Origin: DSWT01 sp035420085
GTDB lineage: Bacteria; Chloroflexota; Anaerolineae; B4-G1; SLSP01
NCBI GenBank assembly: GCA_035420085.1
Contig: DAOLUH010000029.1
Location: forward strand, 8,526 to 72,525
Length of the DNA: 64,000 bases
Direction of reading: 5' to 3'
Positions 55,893 to 64,000 of this stretch are shown here, piece after piece; position 1 is the stretch's first letter; every line of letters begins with the position of its first letter. Below the pieces are notes generated by a model. The model saw only the letters and a program-made list of their open reading frames with translations. It ran no database searches and was not told the origin of the DNA. Both the position numbers and the translations under genes were made by a program.

Positions 55893-56711
55893 ATGATTCT
55901 CGACGGACACATTCACATCGACAACGGCCCGGAAGACCGGGAGGATTTTGCGCGGCGGCTACGTGAGGCAGGCGTGGACGGCGGTATTCTGCTTTCGCCC
56001 GCGCCGGCATGTTTCGCAGGAGCAATCCACACAGCCTCGCCGCAGGAACGGCTGGAGAAGGCGCTGTTCTGGTGTGAAGCCGGGCCAAACCTGTATCCCT
56101 TCTACTGGATTGATCCGACGGAGACGGACGCGCTGGAGCAGGTTGATCTCGCGGTGGGAAAGGGCGTTGCCGGCTTTAAGGTGATCTGCTCCACCCACGA
56201 TCCCGGCGACCCGCGCGCGCTGTGGACGTACCAGGCCATCGCCGAAGCCGGGCGGCCCATCCTCTTCCACTCTGGCATCCTGTGGGACGGCAAGCCGTCG
56301 TCGCCGCACAACCGGCCCGCCAACTTCGAGGCGCTGCTGGACGTGAAAGGCTTGCGGTTCGCGCTGGCGCACATCTCGTGGCCTTGGACCGACGAGTGCA
56401 TTGCCGTCTACGGCAAGTTTCAGGCCGCCATACGCCACTGCGATGATCTTGATGTCGAAATGTTCATTGACACCACGCCCGGCACGCCGCCCATCTACCG
56501 CCGCGACGCGCTGACCCGGCTTTTCACCGTAGGCTACGACGTAAGCCGCAATGTCATGTTTGGCAGCGACAACCACGCCAACGCCTACAACACCGCCTAC
56601 GCCCGCAGTTGGATTGAACGCGACCGCACGATTTTCGCGGAGATTGGCATAGAGGTGGCGACCATCAATAATGTCTTTGGCGAGAATGTAAAGCGATTTT
56701 TGAAAATCTGA
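55893..56711 (+). CDS. Amidohydrolase-2 family protein
   Basis: A 272-residue TIM-barrel hydrolase: MILDGHIHIDNG metal site at the N-terminus, GVAGFKVICSTHDPGDP, ILFHSGILWDGKPSSPHNRPANFEALL, FALAHISWPWTDECIAVYGKF and the catalytic Asp in NVMFGSDNHAN. AGGAGTTGCAAT precedes the ATG at 55893. It is convergent with the lipoprotein esterase (only one base apart). The family contains sugar lactonases, so a pentonolactone substrate is possible but unproven. Confidence 0.85.
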   Translation: MILDGHIHIDNGPEDREDFARRLREAGVDGGILLSPAPACFAGAIHTASPQERLEKALFWCEAGPNLYPFYWIDPTETDALEQVDLAVGKGVAGFKVICSTHDPGDPRALWTYQAIAEAGRPILFHSGILWDGKPSSPHNRPANFEALLDVKGLRFALAHISWPWTDECIAVYGKFQAAIRHCDDLDVEMFIDTTPGTPPIYRRDALTRLFTVGYDVSRNVMFGSDNHANAYNTAYARSWIERDRTIFAEIGIEVATINNVFGENVKRFLKI

Positions 56712-56712
56712 T

Positions 56713-57777
56713 TCACTTTTTCAGAACTTGATCCAGGAAGGCAAACACTTGATCCAGATTGGCTTGCGCGGTAAATTCGGAAGTGCCGTGCCCCGCGCCC
56801 TCCAGTAATACCAGCGTGACTTTGTCCTTGCCCAGGGCAGCAGTCAGCAAGTCCGCAAAATCAATGGACTGTTGCGTCGGCACATTGGCGTCGGCTGTGC
56901 CGTGTTGGATCAAAAAGCTGGGCGCAGTTTCTGGGGTCATGGTGTTGATGTAGGTTGCGGGATTGGCCTGCTGAGTCAACTCAGGATCCTTGGTGATCAG
57001 TTGGCCGATGTATTGACTCTCAGGCGATGTCTCGCTGCTGGTGGCGCCCATAGCCGGCGTGATCCCCGATGCGGCAAATTGGGCATCCATCTCCAGAAAA
57101 TTGAGCGGCCCGAACCAATCCACGACCGCTTGCACGGCAGAAGAATAGTCGAGGTTTTCTTGATTGTCGCCATTCAGGGTCGTGACATTCCCGGTCGTTC
57201 CCACCATTGCTGCGAGGTTGCCACCGGCGCTATCCCCCCACACCGCAATTCGATTTGCATCCAAATTGTATTTTGACGCATTGGCTTTGATAAAACGAAT
57301 CGCTGCTTTGCAGTCGCTGACCGCCGCGGGGAACGTCGCTTCGCCAGAAAGCCGGTAGTTGATACTGACGACCGCATAGCCGCGATTGACGCCTTCCAAC
57401 ATGGCCGCCACATCACCGCCGGTGGCGCTGCCCATCCTAAAGGCGCCGCCGTGAATGGCAACGATGACAGGAAACGGCCCTTCGCCCTCGTTGGGCAGAT
57501 AGATGTTCAATGTCTGACTGCTGGACACGCTGCCGTAGGCGACATCGGTATACTGGGTTTTAATGCCCGATGTATCAACTGTGCTGTTACCAAGTCCCCC
57601 ACCTCCAGGTCTACCTTGAACGTTGGCTGGGGCCGGTTTGGCCGTAGCCTCACCCGTTGGTTCTGTAACGGCCACCGGCGTTGACTTTTCAGGGGTCGCG
57701 TTGCTGCTTCCACAGGCGACCAGAGCCATACCCAAAACAAATAACAAAACGATTGACCAGATTTTCTTGTATTGCAT
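56713..57777 (-). CDS. Exported BD-FAE-like esterase lipoprotein
   Basis: 354 residues. A lipoprotein signal with lipobox ALVAC (Cys 22) and a Ser/Thr/Pro-rich spacer precede an alpha/beta-hydrolase domain: VIVAIHGGAFRMGS oxyanion motif, VVSINYRLSGEATFPAAVSDCKAAIRFIKANA, elbow VWGDSAGGNLAAMVG, acid HGTADANVPTQQS and final His EGAGHGTSEF. It resembles acetylxylan/feruloyl esterases of the BD-FAE family. It is extracellular, unlike the related cytoplasmic enzyme at 58025. It is last gene of the ribose-type ABC operon. Confidence 0.88.
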   Translation of the reverse strand: MQYKKIWSIVLLFVLGMALVACGSSNATPEKSTPVAVTEPTGEATAKPAPANVQGRPGGGGLGNSTVDTSGIKTQYTDVAYGSVSSSQTLNIYLPNEGEGPFPVIVAIHGGAFRMGSATGGDVAAMLEGVNRGYAVVSINYRLSGEATFPAAVSDCKAAIRFIKANASKYNLDANRIAVWGDSAGGNLAAMVGTTGNVTTLNGDNQENLDYSSAVQAVVDWFGPLNFLEMDAQFAASGITPAMGATSSETSPESQYIGQLITKDPELTQQANPATYINTMTPETAPSFLIQHGTADANVPTQQSIDFADLLTAALGKDKVTLVLLEGAGHGTSEFTAQANLDQVFAFLDQVLKK

Positions 57778-57800
57778 TTCAATCTCCCTTGAATATTTTT

Positions 57801-57971
57801 TTACTTCGTCAGTATTTTGGTTACGACATCCACCAGCGCGCTGCCAACGAACATCCCAATCAGGCCGACGATGCCGGCAAAATCGTGCGGCACGGGCACG
57901 GGCAGTTTGAGCAGTTTGAATATCGCCCCAATGGTGACGCCGACCAACAAGGCAATCAGCATAACGGTCAT
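57801..57971 (-). CDS. XapX-domain small membrane protein
   Basis: 56 residues from the ATG at 57971 (an AAGGAA site lies about ten bases upstream; ATG at 58010 is an alternative). There are two short hydrophobic helices around VTIGAIFKLLKLPVPVPHDFAGIVGLIGMFVGSALV. This is the XapX pattern (GAIYxLLKVPSPAPP...GLxGxxxG). Function is unknown. It lies between two esterase genes. Confidence 0.82.
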   Translation of the reverse strand: MTVMLIALLVGVTIGAIFKLLKLPVPVPHDFAGIVGLIGMFVGSALVDVVTKILTK

Positions 57972-58024
57972 TTGCGAGTGTTTCCTTTCGGGGTTTGCCT
58001 GGGCATTCATAGTCACATCGCGGG

Positions 58025-58924
58025 TCAGGCTTTAAGAACGCTATCCAGAAAATTCAGAACTTTCTTGACGTTTTGGGGCGTCTCAAAGGCCGGATCGGCA
58101 TGACGCGCATTGAGCAGCAGTTCGTAAATCACTTGTTGGGGACCGAGCTGGGCGGCCAATTTGGCGGCGAAGTTGAGGGACTGCTGGTACGGCACGGTGT
58201 CATCGGCATTGCCGTGTTGGATGAAGAAAGGTGGCAGGCCGGGACGGATGTACGTCTCGGGATTGGCTATGCGCACGACTTCCGGGATTTGCGTGATCGG
58301 CTGCCCCAGAAGGAGTGATTCCGGCGACTCCGGCCCGCTGTGGGCGGATTCCGGCGTCTGCGCAAAGCCCGATGCCTCCAGTTGGGCGTCCATCTGCAGG
58401 AAGTTCGTCGGCGGGAACCATGCTACGACCGCCTGGACGTTCTCAGGCTGCTCCGGGTTGCCCAGCGCCGGGTCATCCAGTTCCGGGATGCCGGCCGAGA
58501 CGCCGGCCATCAGGGCGAGGTAGCCGCCGGCCGAGCCGCCCCACACAGCAATCCGGGTAGGGTCGAAGAGGAAATTTTCAGCATTGGCGCGCACCCAGCG
58601 GATGGCGGCCTTCACATCCTGTACCAGCGCCGGGAAGCGCGCTTCGCTACTTAGACGGTAGTTAATGGAGACTACCGCATAATCGCGTTGCAAGCCTTCG
58701 AGCATCGGCATCAGTTGAATGTCGCGCTTGTCGCCGCCTTTGAAAGCCCCGCCGTGAATGGACATGATGACCGGGAAGGGGCCGTTACCGGAAGCCGGCC
58801 AGTAAAGATCAAGTTTTTGCGCTGGCGATACGGTGGCGTAAGCCACATCCAGCATTTTACGCTCGATATGCTCAATCCGCGCGGGCGGAATCCTAAAGAG
58901 TCCTTGCGGGTGTTTGTCGTTCAT
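58025..58924 (-). CDS. Cytoplasmic BD-FAE-like esterase
   Basis: A 299-residue alpha/beta-hydrolase: VAYATVSPAQKLDLYWP, oxyanion VIMSIHGGAFKGGDKRDI, VVSINYRLSSEARFPALVQDVKAAIRWVRANA, elbow VWGGSAGGYLALMAG, IQHGNADDTVPYQQS and the final His LLNARHADPAFET. It is about half identical by eye to the exported enzyme at 56713, so the pair looks like a local duplication with different location signals. The ATG at 58924 is chosen from the AGAGAGGC site. It follows the permease gene in the operon. Confidence 0.86.
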   Translation of the reverse strand: MNDKHPQGLFRIPPARIEHIERKMLDVAYATVSPAQKLDLYWPASGNGPFPVIMSIHGGAFKGGDKRDIQLMPMLEGLQRDYAVVSINYRLSSEARFPALVQDVKAAIRWVRANAENFLFDPTRIAVWGGSAGGYLALMAGVSAGIPELDDPALGNPEQPENVQAVVAWFPPTNFLQMDAQLEASGFAQTPESAHSGPESPESLLLGQPITQIPEVVRIANPETYIRPGLPPFFIQHGNADDTVPYQQSLNFAAKLAAQLGPQQVIYELLLNARHADPAFETPQNVKKVLNFLDSVLKA

Positions 58925-58961
58925 TTTTTGCCTCTCTTTCATAGATAGATGTAAATTTGAA

Positions 58962-59933
58962 TCAAGCAGCCGGCACAGGTTTGTGCCCTTTGCCGCGCTG
59001 ACTCTTCTGGTATTCGTCAAAGGTCACAGCGCCCAGCAGGATCAGCCCTTTGACGATGTACTGCGCATACGTGCCCAGTCCGGCCAACTGCATCCCGTTG
59101 CCCAGCACGGCCAGGATGAAAACGCCGGTTACGAGTCCCAGCATATTGCCTTCGCCGCCGATGAAGCTGATACCGCCGACAATGGCTGCGGTCAGGCAGG
59201 TGAATTCTGTGCCTGGGCCGAACATTGAGCTGGTGGTATTGGCCTTGGCAATCATCACCAGCGTGGCAAGGGCGACGAAGAACCCACAGATTGCATAGAC
59301 GGAGATTTTTAACGCCGTGGTCTTGATCCCGGCCAGGCGGGCGGCTTCCTCGTTGCCTCCCAGAGCCAGCACATTCCAACCAAAGGAAGTCTTCGCGTAC
59401 ACGAAACCGGCAAACAGGACCACCAGCAGGGTCAGCCAGACATCGTAAGGCACATTTAAGAACTTGCCGGTGGTGATGAGCAGAAATTCGGCCGGGTAGT
59501 TTCTGAAGGTGTTGGCTTTGGAGACAATGTAGGAAATACCCTGGAACACGGTACTGGTGGCAATGGTGACGATCAGCGGAAAGACCCTGACTTTAGCGAC
59601 AATCACTCCATTGAATAAGCCCAACAGGGTACCCAGCACGATGCCAATCAGGATGGAGAGCCAGACCGGTCGCTGGTAAATGACCATACTCATCGCCGTC
59701 ACCACGCCCACTAGCGACATCTGATAGCCTACCGACAAGTCAATGCCCCCGCCAATCATCACGAAGGACATGCCAACGGCGGCGATGATAAAGTAGGTGT
59801 TCTGGGTGACGATGTTGGTCAGGTTGCGAAGCGTCAAAAAGTACGGGCTGGCAAACGCGAAGAGCGTCATCAAGACGACCAGGATCAACATCACCGTGTA
59901 TTTTTGGAGTTCGCGCAAATCAATTTTTAGCAT
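58962..59933 (-). CDS. Ribose/galactose-type ABC permease
   Basis: A 323-residue CUT2 permease of RbsC type with about nine or ten hydrophobic helices: VGMSFVMIGGGIDLSVGYQMSLVGVV, TVFQGISYIVSKANTFRNYP, LALGGNEEAARLAGIKTTALK (ATPase-contact loop) and CLTAAIVGGISFIGGEGNMLGLVTG. It is about 77 residues shorter than the xylH product. It works with the ATPase and binding protein encoded upstream. Confidence 0.93.
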   Translation of the reverse strand: MLKIDLRELQKYTVMLILVVLMTLFAFASPYFLTLRNLTNIVTQNTYFIIAAVGMSFVMIGGGIDLSVGYQMSLVGVVTAMSMVIYQRPVWLSILIGIVLGTLLGLFNGVIVAKVRVFPLIVTIATSTVFQGISYIVSKANTFRNYPAEFLLITTGKFLNVPYDVWLTLLVVLFAGFVYAKTSFGWNVLALGGNEEAARLAGIKTTALKISVYAICGFFVALATLVMIAKANTTSSMFGPGTEFTCLTAAIVGGISFIGGEGNMLGLVTGVFILAVLGNGMQLAGLGTYAQYIVKGLILLGAVTFDEYQKSQRGKGHKPVPAA

Positions 59934-59954
59934 TGGATTCCTCTTCTTTCATTT

Positions 59955-61433
59955 TTAGTGATGGCCGGAAGCCAACTCAATCACATAACGTTGATCAAAC
60001 TTCTCTTTGGGGACTTCGCCCATGAATTCCCCTTCACAGAGCACAATCAAGCGATCGGACATTCCCAACAATTCTTCCATATCGGAGGAAATCATCAGAA
60101 TCGTTTTCCCCTGATTGACCAGGTCCACCATTAAATGGTAAATTTCCTGTTTCGCGCCGACGTCAATCCCCCGCGTTGGCTCGTCGAAGATCAAGATATT
60201 GGTATTGGCGGCCAGCGTTTTCGCAAGGACGACTTTCTGTTGATTGCCGCCGGAGAGATTTCTGACGCGCTGTTCCATAGACGGGGTACGGATGTTGAAT
60301 TTTTCGATGTAGTAGCCGGCCGTCTTCTTTTGCGCCTGAGTGTTTACAATGCCCCACCGGGCAAGTTGCTTGAAGATAGATAACGTGATGTTAAAACGGA
60401 CGCTGGCATTCAAAATGCAACCGTGATGCTTGCGATCCTCCGGGATGAGGCCGATGCCGTAGGCAATGGCCTGGGCCGGCGAGTGGATGTCCCGTTTTTC
60501 CCCGTCAATCCAGACTTCCCCGCTGTCTTTGGGCGCTACCCCATAAATGAGACTTGCCAGTTCGGTGCGGCCGGAACCGACCAGTCCGGCGATGCCCAGG
60601 ATTTCACCTCGCTTCACTGCAAATGAAATGTCCGTGTCGCCCAGGCCGGAGAGATGCTTGACTTCCAGGATAACGTCCCCTGGCATCGCCTCGTGTTTGG
60701 GGTAATACTCTTTCAACTCGCGTCCGACCATCAGGTTGATCAAGGTTTGGCGTTGGGTCTCGCGCGTCACCAATGTGTCAATGTAACACCCATCCCGCAT
60801 CACCGTTACCCGATCCGCAATGCGGAACAATTCCTCCAGCCGGTGCGAGATATAAATGATGGTGACGCCTTTTTCCTTCAGCTTCCTGATAATGGCAAAC
60901 ATGGTTTCCACTTCCGCCGCTGAGAGGGGCGCGCTGGGTTCATCCATAATCAGGATTTTGGCATTGCCGGAAATAGCCTTGGCGATTTCAACCAATTGCT
61001 TCTTGGCCGGGCTTAACTTCCGCACCTGTAGCGTGGGATCAAGCGCAACATTCATCTCCGCGAAGATCTGCGCGGCCCGGCGGTTCACGTCATCACGGCT
61101 TACCAGGAATCCGCGATTTTCACCGAGGAAGACGTTTTGCGCGACTGACAACGACTCTACCAGACTGAACTCCTGATAGATCACTGCCACGCCCAGGGAC
61201 TTTGCCAGGGCGGGACTCATTTTGGTGTACTCCTGGTCACCTAAAACGATACTGCCCTGGTCAGGTTCAATAGCGCCTGAGATGACTTTGATCAACGTGG
61301 ATTTCCCTGCTCCGTTTTCGCCGAGCAGAGCGTGAATTTCGCCGGCCACAAATGTCATAGAGACATCATTCAGCGCCACCACGCCAGGGTAAGTTTTGGT
61401 AATGTGTCTGACCGTTAAGATGGGTTCTTGCAT
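59955..61433 (-). CDS. Sugar ABC transporter tandem ATPase (CUT2)
   Basis: 492 residues, two ABC domains. Domain one has Walker A GENGAGKSTLIK, LSPAKKQLVEIAK and Walker B ILIMDEPSAPL (a PSAPLS variant where TSALT is usual). Domain two has the degenerate GLVGSGRTELA, intact signature LSGGNQQKV and ILIFDEPTRGID. The ATG at 61433 follows GAAGAGGTCGCT; the 30-codon longer frame is rejected. It is transcribed with the binding protein and permease genes. Confidence 0.93.
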   Translation of the reverse strand: MQEPILTVRHITKTYPGVVALNDVSMTFVAGEIHALLGENGAGKSTLIKVISGAIEPDQGSIVLGDQEYTKMSPALAKSLGVAVIYQEFSLVESLSVAQNVFLGENRGFLVSRDDVNRRAAQIFAEMNVALDPTLQVRKLSPAKKQLVEIAKAISGNAKILIMDEPSAPLSAAEVETMFAIIRKLKEKGVTIIYISHRLEELFRIADRVTVMRDGCYIDTLVTRETQRQTLINLMVGRELKEYYPKHEAMPGDVILEVKHLSGLGDTDISFAVKRGEILGIAGLVGSGRTELASLIYGVAPKDSGEVWIDGEKRDIHSPAQAIAYGIGLIPEDRKHHGCILNASVRFNITLSIFKQLARWGIVNTQAQKKTAGYYIEKFNIRTPSMEQRVRNLSGGNQQKVVLAKTLAANTNILIFDEPTRGIDVGAKQEIYHLMVDLVNQGKTILMISSDMEELLGMSDRLIVLCEGEFMGEVPKEKFDQRYVIELASGHH

Positions 61434-61602
61434 AGCGACCTCTTCTATTTTGATTCCAGGGCGGGGCTGGGGACGCCTGGACATAATCCCCTGGCCCCGG
61501 CGCTCTATCCTGCATCGAGTCAAAACTTTGGGTTCGTAGTCATGGTTTTAGCTGTCCCAAAGACCGCTGAAGCCGTTACTGCGGATAGATTCTTACCGAG
61601 GC
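61434..61602. repeat. Spacer with interspersed dyad repeat
   Basis: Bases 61527-61590 repeat the 6404-6468 element (TTTGGGTTCGTAG...CCCAAAGACCGCTGAAG...GTTACTGCGGAT). A GC-rich dyad (ccaggg...cctgg region, about 61462-61500) lies beside it. Both sit between the binding-protein and ATPase genes. Confidence 0.7.
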
Positions 61603-62811
61603 TTATTGTGGCGGCCCCGGCAACTTCAACGGCTGCGGCTCGGCGGTGGGAATGACAATCACCCCACTGCTCTCAACCGGCGTCGCCATCAACTGCCCAT
61701 CCACGACTGTGACCAGTTCCAGGACATCCCAGATGATCTTATCCGACTGTGTCCCGTCTAACATCTTCCTGGCGTACTCTATCGTCCGGCCAATCAGATC
61801 GCCGCCAAAGCGCACGGTGCCCCGGAATACGCTCTTATCGGTGGCCGAATCCAAAATCGCCGGACCTTCTCCGCCGATCATCCCGACCCCGAAAACCGCA
61901 ACCTTTTTGAGGTCAGGGATTACACTCAGGCCCGGCCCCTTGCCGTATTCGTCCACCAGTGCTTTGGACGCGCCCATCGCCCCATCCCCCGCGTAGGCAA
62001 TCACGAGCTTGACCTCCGGGTTGGTGGTGAGAATGTTCTGCATCGCTGTCTGGCCCGCCTGGAACATCTCCGCCTGTTGCACTTGCACGATCTTGACCGC
62101 TGGGGCGTAGGTGGGGTTGGGAACCCGATCCGCGTCCGATTTCCCGGCCAGATAGACCCCGCTCGCGTCCGAGATGGCCGAGCCGGTCGCGTCAATGTAG
62201 GCGCCAGTTGCATCCTTCAGGTACGGCTCACTGATCATCTTGAGTCCGGCGGAACGCGCGACCGCTTCCTCGTTGAGGGTAGACTCAAACACCACTGTCT
62301 CCAGCGAACCGGGCGCGGCATCCGGGTACGTGACGTCTACCCATTGCTTCGCCATCAAAGCCGCGTATTCGCCGGCCAGGAATTGGTCCATTTTCATGAC
62401 GGCGTCATAGGCGTTTTCGTCGCCTGGATCGCCGCCGGCAAACAGCACTTTCACCCCGGCCTGCCGCGCCGCGACCAGTTTGGGTACCAGGCTGGTGGGT
62501 TCCACGGCCATGACGAACATAAACTTCACTTTCATAGCGGTGAAGTTTTCCACCTGCGTGGCCTGGTTGACAGCATTGCCGTCGGCGCTGGCGATCTGAA
62601 CGTCATATTGTTCGCCAAAGGCACCTTTGAAAGCATCTTGAAATCCCAGCATGAGCGGATTGTCCAGGGATGGCAAAACCACCGCAATGATTTCTTTCTG
62701 GGCCGGCGCAGTGGTAGCCGCCGTCGTGCTTGTTGCAGGGGTTGACGCCGCTGAACAGGCCGACATAAACGTGAGCAAGACGACCAACATGAGCATCGTT
62801 AGCTTCTTCAT
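61603..62811 (-). CDS. Sugar-binding lipoprotein of the CUT2 importer
   Basis: A 402-residue exported lipoprotein: signal with lipobox FMSAC (Cys 19), a Thr/Ala-rich spacer, then a ribose-binding-like fold (IIAVVLPSLDNPLMLGFQDAFKGAFGEQ, FVMAVEPTSLVPKLVAARQAGVKVLFAG). It has an unusual middle insertion about residues 200-240 (DATGAYIDATGSAISDASGV) and ends in a Pro-rich tail. The ligand is unknown; the flanking esterases suggest an acylated or released sugar. Divergent from the LysR gene. Confidence 0.9.
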   Translation of the reverse strand: MKKLTMLMLVVLLTFMSACSAASTPATSTTAATTAPAQKEIIAVVLPSLDNPLMLGFQDAFKGAFGEQYDVQIASADGNAVNQATQVENFTAMKVKFMFVMAVEPTSLVPKLVAARQAGVKVLFAGGDPGDENAYDAVMKMDQFLAGEYAALMAKQWVDVTYPDAAPGSLETVVFESTLNEEAVARSAGLKMISEPYLKDATGAYIDATGSAISDASGVYLAGKSDADRVPNPTYAPAVKIVQVQQAEMFQAGQTAMQNILTTNPEVKLVIAYAGDGAMGASKALVDEYGKGPGLSVIPDLKKVAVFGVGMIGGEGPAILDSATDKSVFRGTVRFGGDLIGRTIEYARKMLDGTQSDKIIWDVLELVTVVDGQLMATPVESSGVIVIPTAEPQPLKLPGPPQ

Positions 62812-62987
62812 AATAACATTTCTCCTTCAGGTGAATTTTGATATAGAATAACAGGCGACTTTAAGTTTTCATCCAGGCGTGAAAACTGTAGTTTGCCAGA
62901 TGCTTACAGTATAATCTATCCACCTGCCCAAAAGCAATTCAAATTATGCTATAATCTATTCCGAAACAGAATAGGTCGAGGTGATGA
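62812..62987. promoter_or_regulatory. Divergent promoter region of the CUT2 operon and LysR gene
   Basis: For the operon (minus): TTGCTT, 18 bp, then TATACT (62913-62908). For the regulator: a TATAAT box at 62950-62955. The motif TATAATCTAT occurs twice, at about 62911 and 62950, which may mark two regulator contacts. Confidence 0.55.
62956..62974 (+). promoter_or_regulatory. LysR-type operator
   Basis: CTATTC-N7-GAATAG, containing the ATTC-N7-GAAT form of a LysR box. It lies directly upstream of the regulator's start, as expected for autoregulation and divergent activation. Confidence 0.72.
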
Positions 62988-63869
62988 ATGGAACTCAAAC
63001 AGGTGGCATACTTCTTGAAAGTGGCGGAAATGGGGAACTTCTTAGCCGCCGCCGAGGAACTTTACATCTCACAATCGTCGCTATCCAAGCAAATCATCGC
63101 ATTAGAGAAAGAACTTGATTGTGTCCTGTTTGACCGCAGCAGACGTAAAATCGCGCTGACGCCCGCCGGCGAAGCCTTCCTGGACTATGCGCGTCCGCTC
63201 TTCCAGACCTATCAGACCATGCTCTCCGGCATGGCCCAGTACAAAATCACACCGGCCTTAAATATCGTTGCTATTCCGGTGATTGCCCAATACGGCATCC
63301 CGGCGTACCTGGCGCGGTTCAAGCAGACCTTCCCCAGGGTCCAATACACGCTGGAAGAGCGTGAAGCCTCCGCTGTCTTGGCGGCCCTGGACAATCATCA
63401 GTGCGATTTGGCTTTTCTCCGCGACAACTACCTGGATAAAACGCGATACACCTGTCTTGAAATCGCGCGCGATCAATTCCTGGTCGTCCTTTCACGGCAA
63501 CATCGGCTCGCTACGCGCTCTGTTCTCTCGCTTACCGAACTCGCCAATGAGAACTTTATCATGTTCGACAAAGGGACCATCGTTCATGAACTGGCCATGG
63601 ATGCATGTCGTAACGCCGGTTTCGAGCCGTGCATTTTCTACGCCAGCCTGCGCGTGGAAAGCGTCCTCAGCCTGGTGGCCTCCAACGTGGGCATTGCGTT
63701 GATGATGGAAAAGGTCTATGCTTACCATCAGCATCCCCAGATCGTCGCCATTCCCCTGGCAGAAACCATTGAGAGCCGGCTGGTACTGGCCTGGTTGCAG
63801 GACACGGAACTTTCCCGCCCGGCCAGGGCGTTTGTGGAGTTTGTGGAAAATAATAGAAATCCTGCCTAA
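62988..63869 (+). CDS. LysR-family transcriptional regulator
   Basis: 293 residues: winged HTH KQVAYFLKVAEMGNFLAAAEELYISQSSLSKQIIALEKEL (residues 4-43), then a periplasmic-binding-type effector domain (ALNIVAIPVIAQYGIPAYLARF onwards, about 88-290). GTCGAGGTG precedes the ATG. It probably controls the divergent ABC/esterase operon in response to a small ligand; LysR control of a sugar importer is less usual than LacI or AraC control. Confidence 0.94.
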   Translation: MELKQVAYFLKVAEMGNFLAAAEELYISQSSLSKQIIALEKELDCVLFDRSRRKIALTPAGEAFLDYARPLFQTYQTMLSGMAQYKITPALNIVAIPVIAQYGIPAYLARFKQTFPRVQYTLEEREASAVLAALDNHQCDLAFLRDNYLDKTRYTCLEIARDQFLVVLSRQHRLATRSVLSLTELANENFIMFDKGTIVHELAMDACRNAGFEPCIFYASLRVESVLSLVASNVGIALMMEKVYAYHQHPQIVAIPLAETIESRLVLAWLQDTELSRPARAFVEFVENNRNPA

Positions 63870-63903
63870 AAAACCTTCATCACCCCAAAATTTAAGGACT
63901 GCA

Positions 63904-64000
63904 ATGACTTCATCTTCTTCCTTTCGTGAGACATTAGCCAGGCTGCGCGATAACACAGGCGTCGTCATCCCCATCTATTTGCCGCAGGGGACGGAGACCA
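63904..64000 (+). CDS. Start of an unidentified gene, truncated by the window
   Basis: 32 codons from the ATG at 63904 (AAGGAC upstream): a Ser-rich tip, then LARLRDNTGVVIPIYLPQG. The VVIPIYLP strand resembles the first beta strand of family-2 glycosyltransferases, but this is too short to call. Confidence 0.5.
   Translation, partial: MTSSSSFRETLARLRDNTGVVIPIYLPQGTET

Noticed and set aside
1..64000. tRNA, rRNA, prophage or insertion-sequence genes
   Set aside because: Read for conserved tRNA arms, rRNA segments, transposase DDE/HUH motifs and phage structural genes; none could be supported. A short tRNA could still be missed by eye; a covariance-model search would settle it.

Overview
The window is a GC-rich bacterial chromosome segment. 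It is most likely from a member of the Chloroflexota (Anaerolineae-like), although no rRNA is present to prove this. The inference rests on a secreted DUF11 protein ending in a YLPLVLR tail, a PpgK-type polyphosphate glucokinase, CUT1 sugar transporters without a local ATPase, many small toxin-antitoxin modules, and intergenic spaces full of short periodic repeats. No tRNA, rRNA, CRISPR array or transposase was seen.

Layout. 1-6182 (minus): a 2-oxoacid dehydrogenase operon (E1 alpha, E1 beta, E2, then lpdA cut by the left edge). Genes for methionine sulfoxide reductases A and B and two small proteins lie between E2 and lpdA. 6.5-13.9 kb: a URO-D family enzyme, ppgK, pyrG, a TPR-TM-NERD protein, a DUF2156 protein and a HAD hydrolase. 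14.1-17.1 kb (plus): a compact island with an SPPY-type DNA methyltransferase, a NotI-like endonuclease, a ParA ATPase and a small acidic protein, closed by a hairpin. 17.2-26.1 kb: fused glyQS, DinB-like, recO and mixed small enzymes, with two gene remnants (chbG and an SGNH-hydrolase tail) beside a DUF2283/DUF4258 pair. 26.3-31.2 kb: MNT/HepT, a Gfo/Idh/MocA oxidoreductase, an HD-like protein and the DUF11 protein. 31.4-35.8 kb: the xylFGH D-xylose importer with a clear promoter and a 12-bp-phased operator. 35.8-43.2 kb: uncharacterised proteins, a ComB-like phosphatase, an MFS carrier, a YjhG/YagF xylonate dehydratase, a four-repeat zinc-ribbon protein and HicAB. 43.2-51.7 kb (minus): a catabolic operon led by a LacI-type HTH fused to an ADP-ribosylglycohydrolase. 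51.9-56.7 kb (plus): a 2-keto-3-deoxypentonate dehydratase, an HNH pair, a 2,5-dioxovalerate dehydrogenase, a GNAT protein and an amidohydrolase. 56.7-62.8 kb (minus): a ribose-type ABC importer with two carbohydrate esterases, divergent from a LysR regulator.

How the genes fit together. XylFGH, the YjhG/YagF dehydratase, the FAH-family dehydratase and the semialdehyde dehydrogenase make up most of an oxidative (Weimberg-type) pentose route from D-xylose to 2-oxoglutarate. The xylose dehydrogenase and lactonase are not certain, but a Gfo/Idh/MocA enzyme and two amidohydrolases are candidates. Three BD-FAE-like esterases in the two ABC operons fit use of acylated plant polysaccharide fragments. 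The dehydrogenase complex would then feed central metabolism.

The most unusual items are these: the LacI-HTH/ADP-ribosylglycohydrolase fusion, with a promoter and a LacI-type operator directly upstream; the coupled methyltransferase, NotI-like endonuclease, ParA and small acidic protein; and intergenic arrays whose unit sequence changes from gap to gap while the period stays at 7 or 9 bp.
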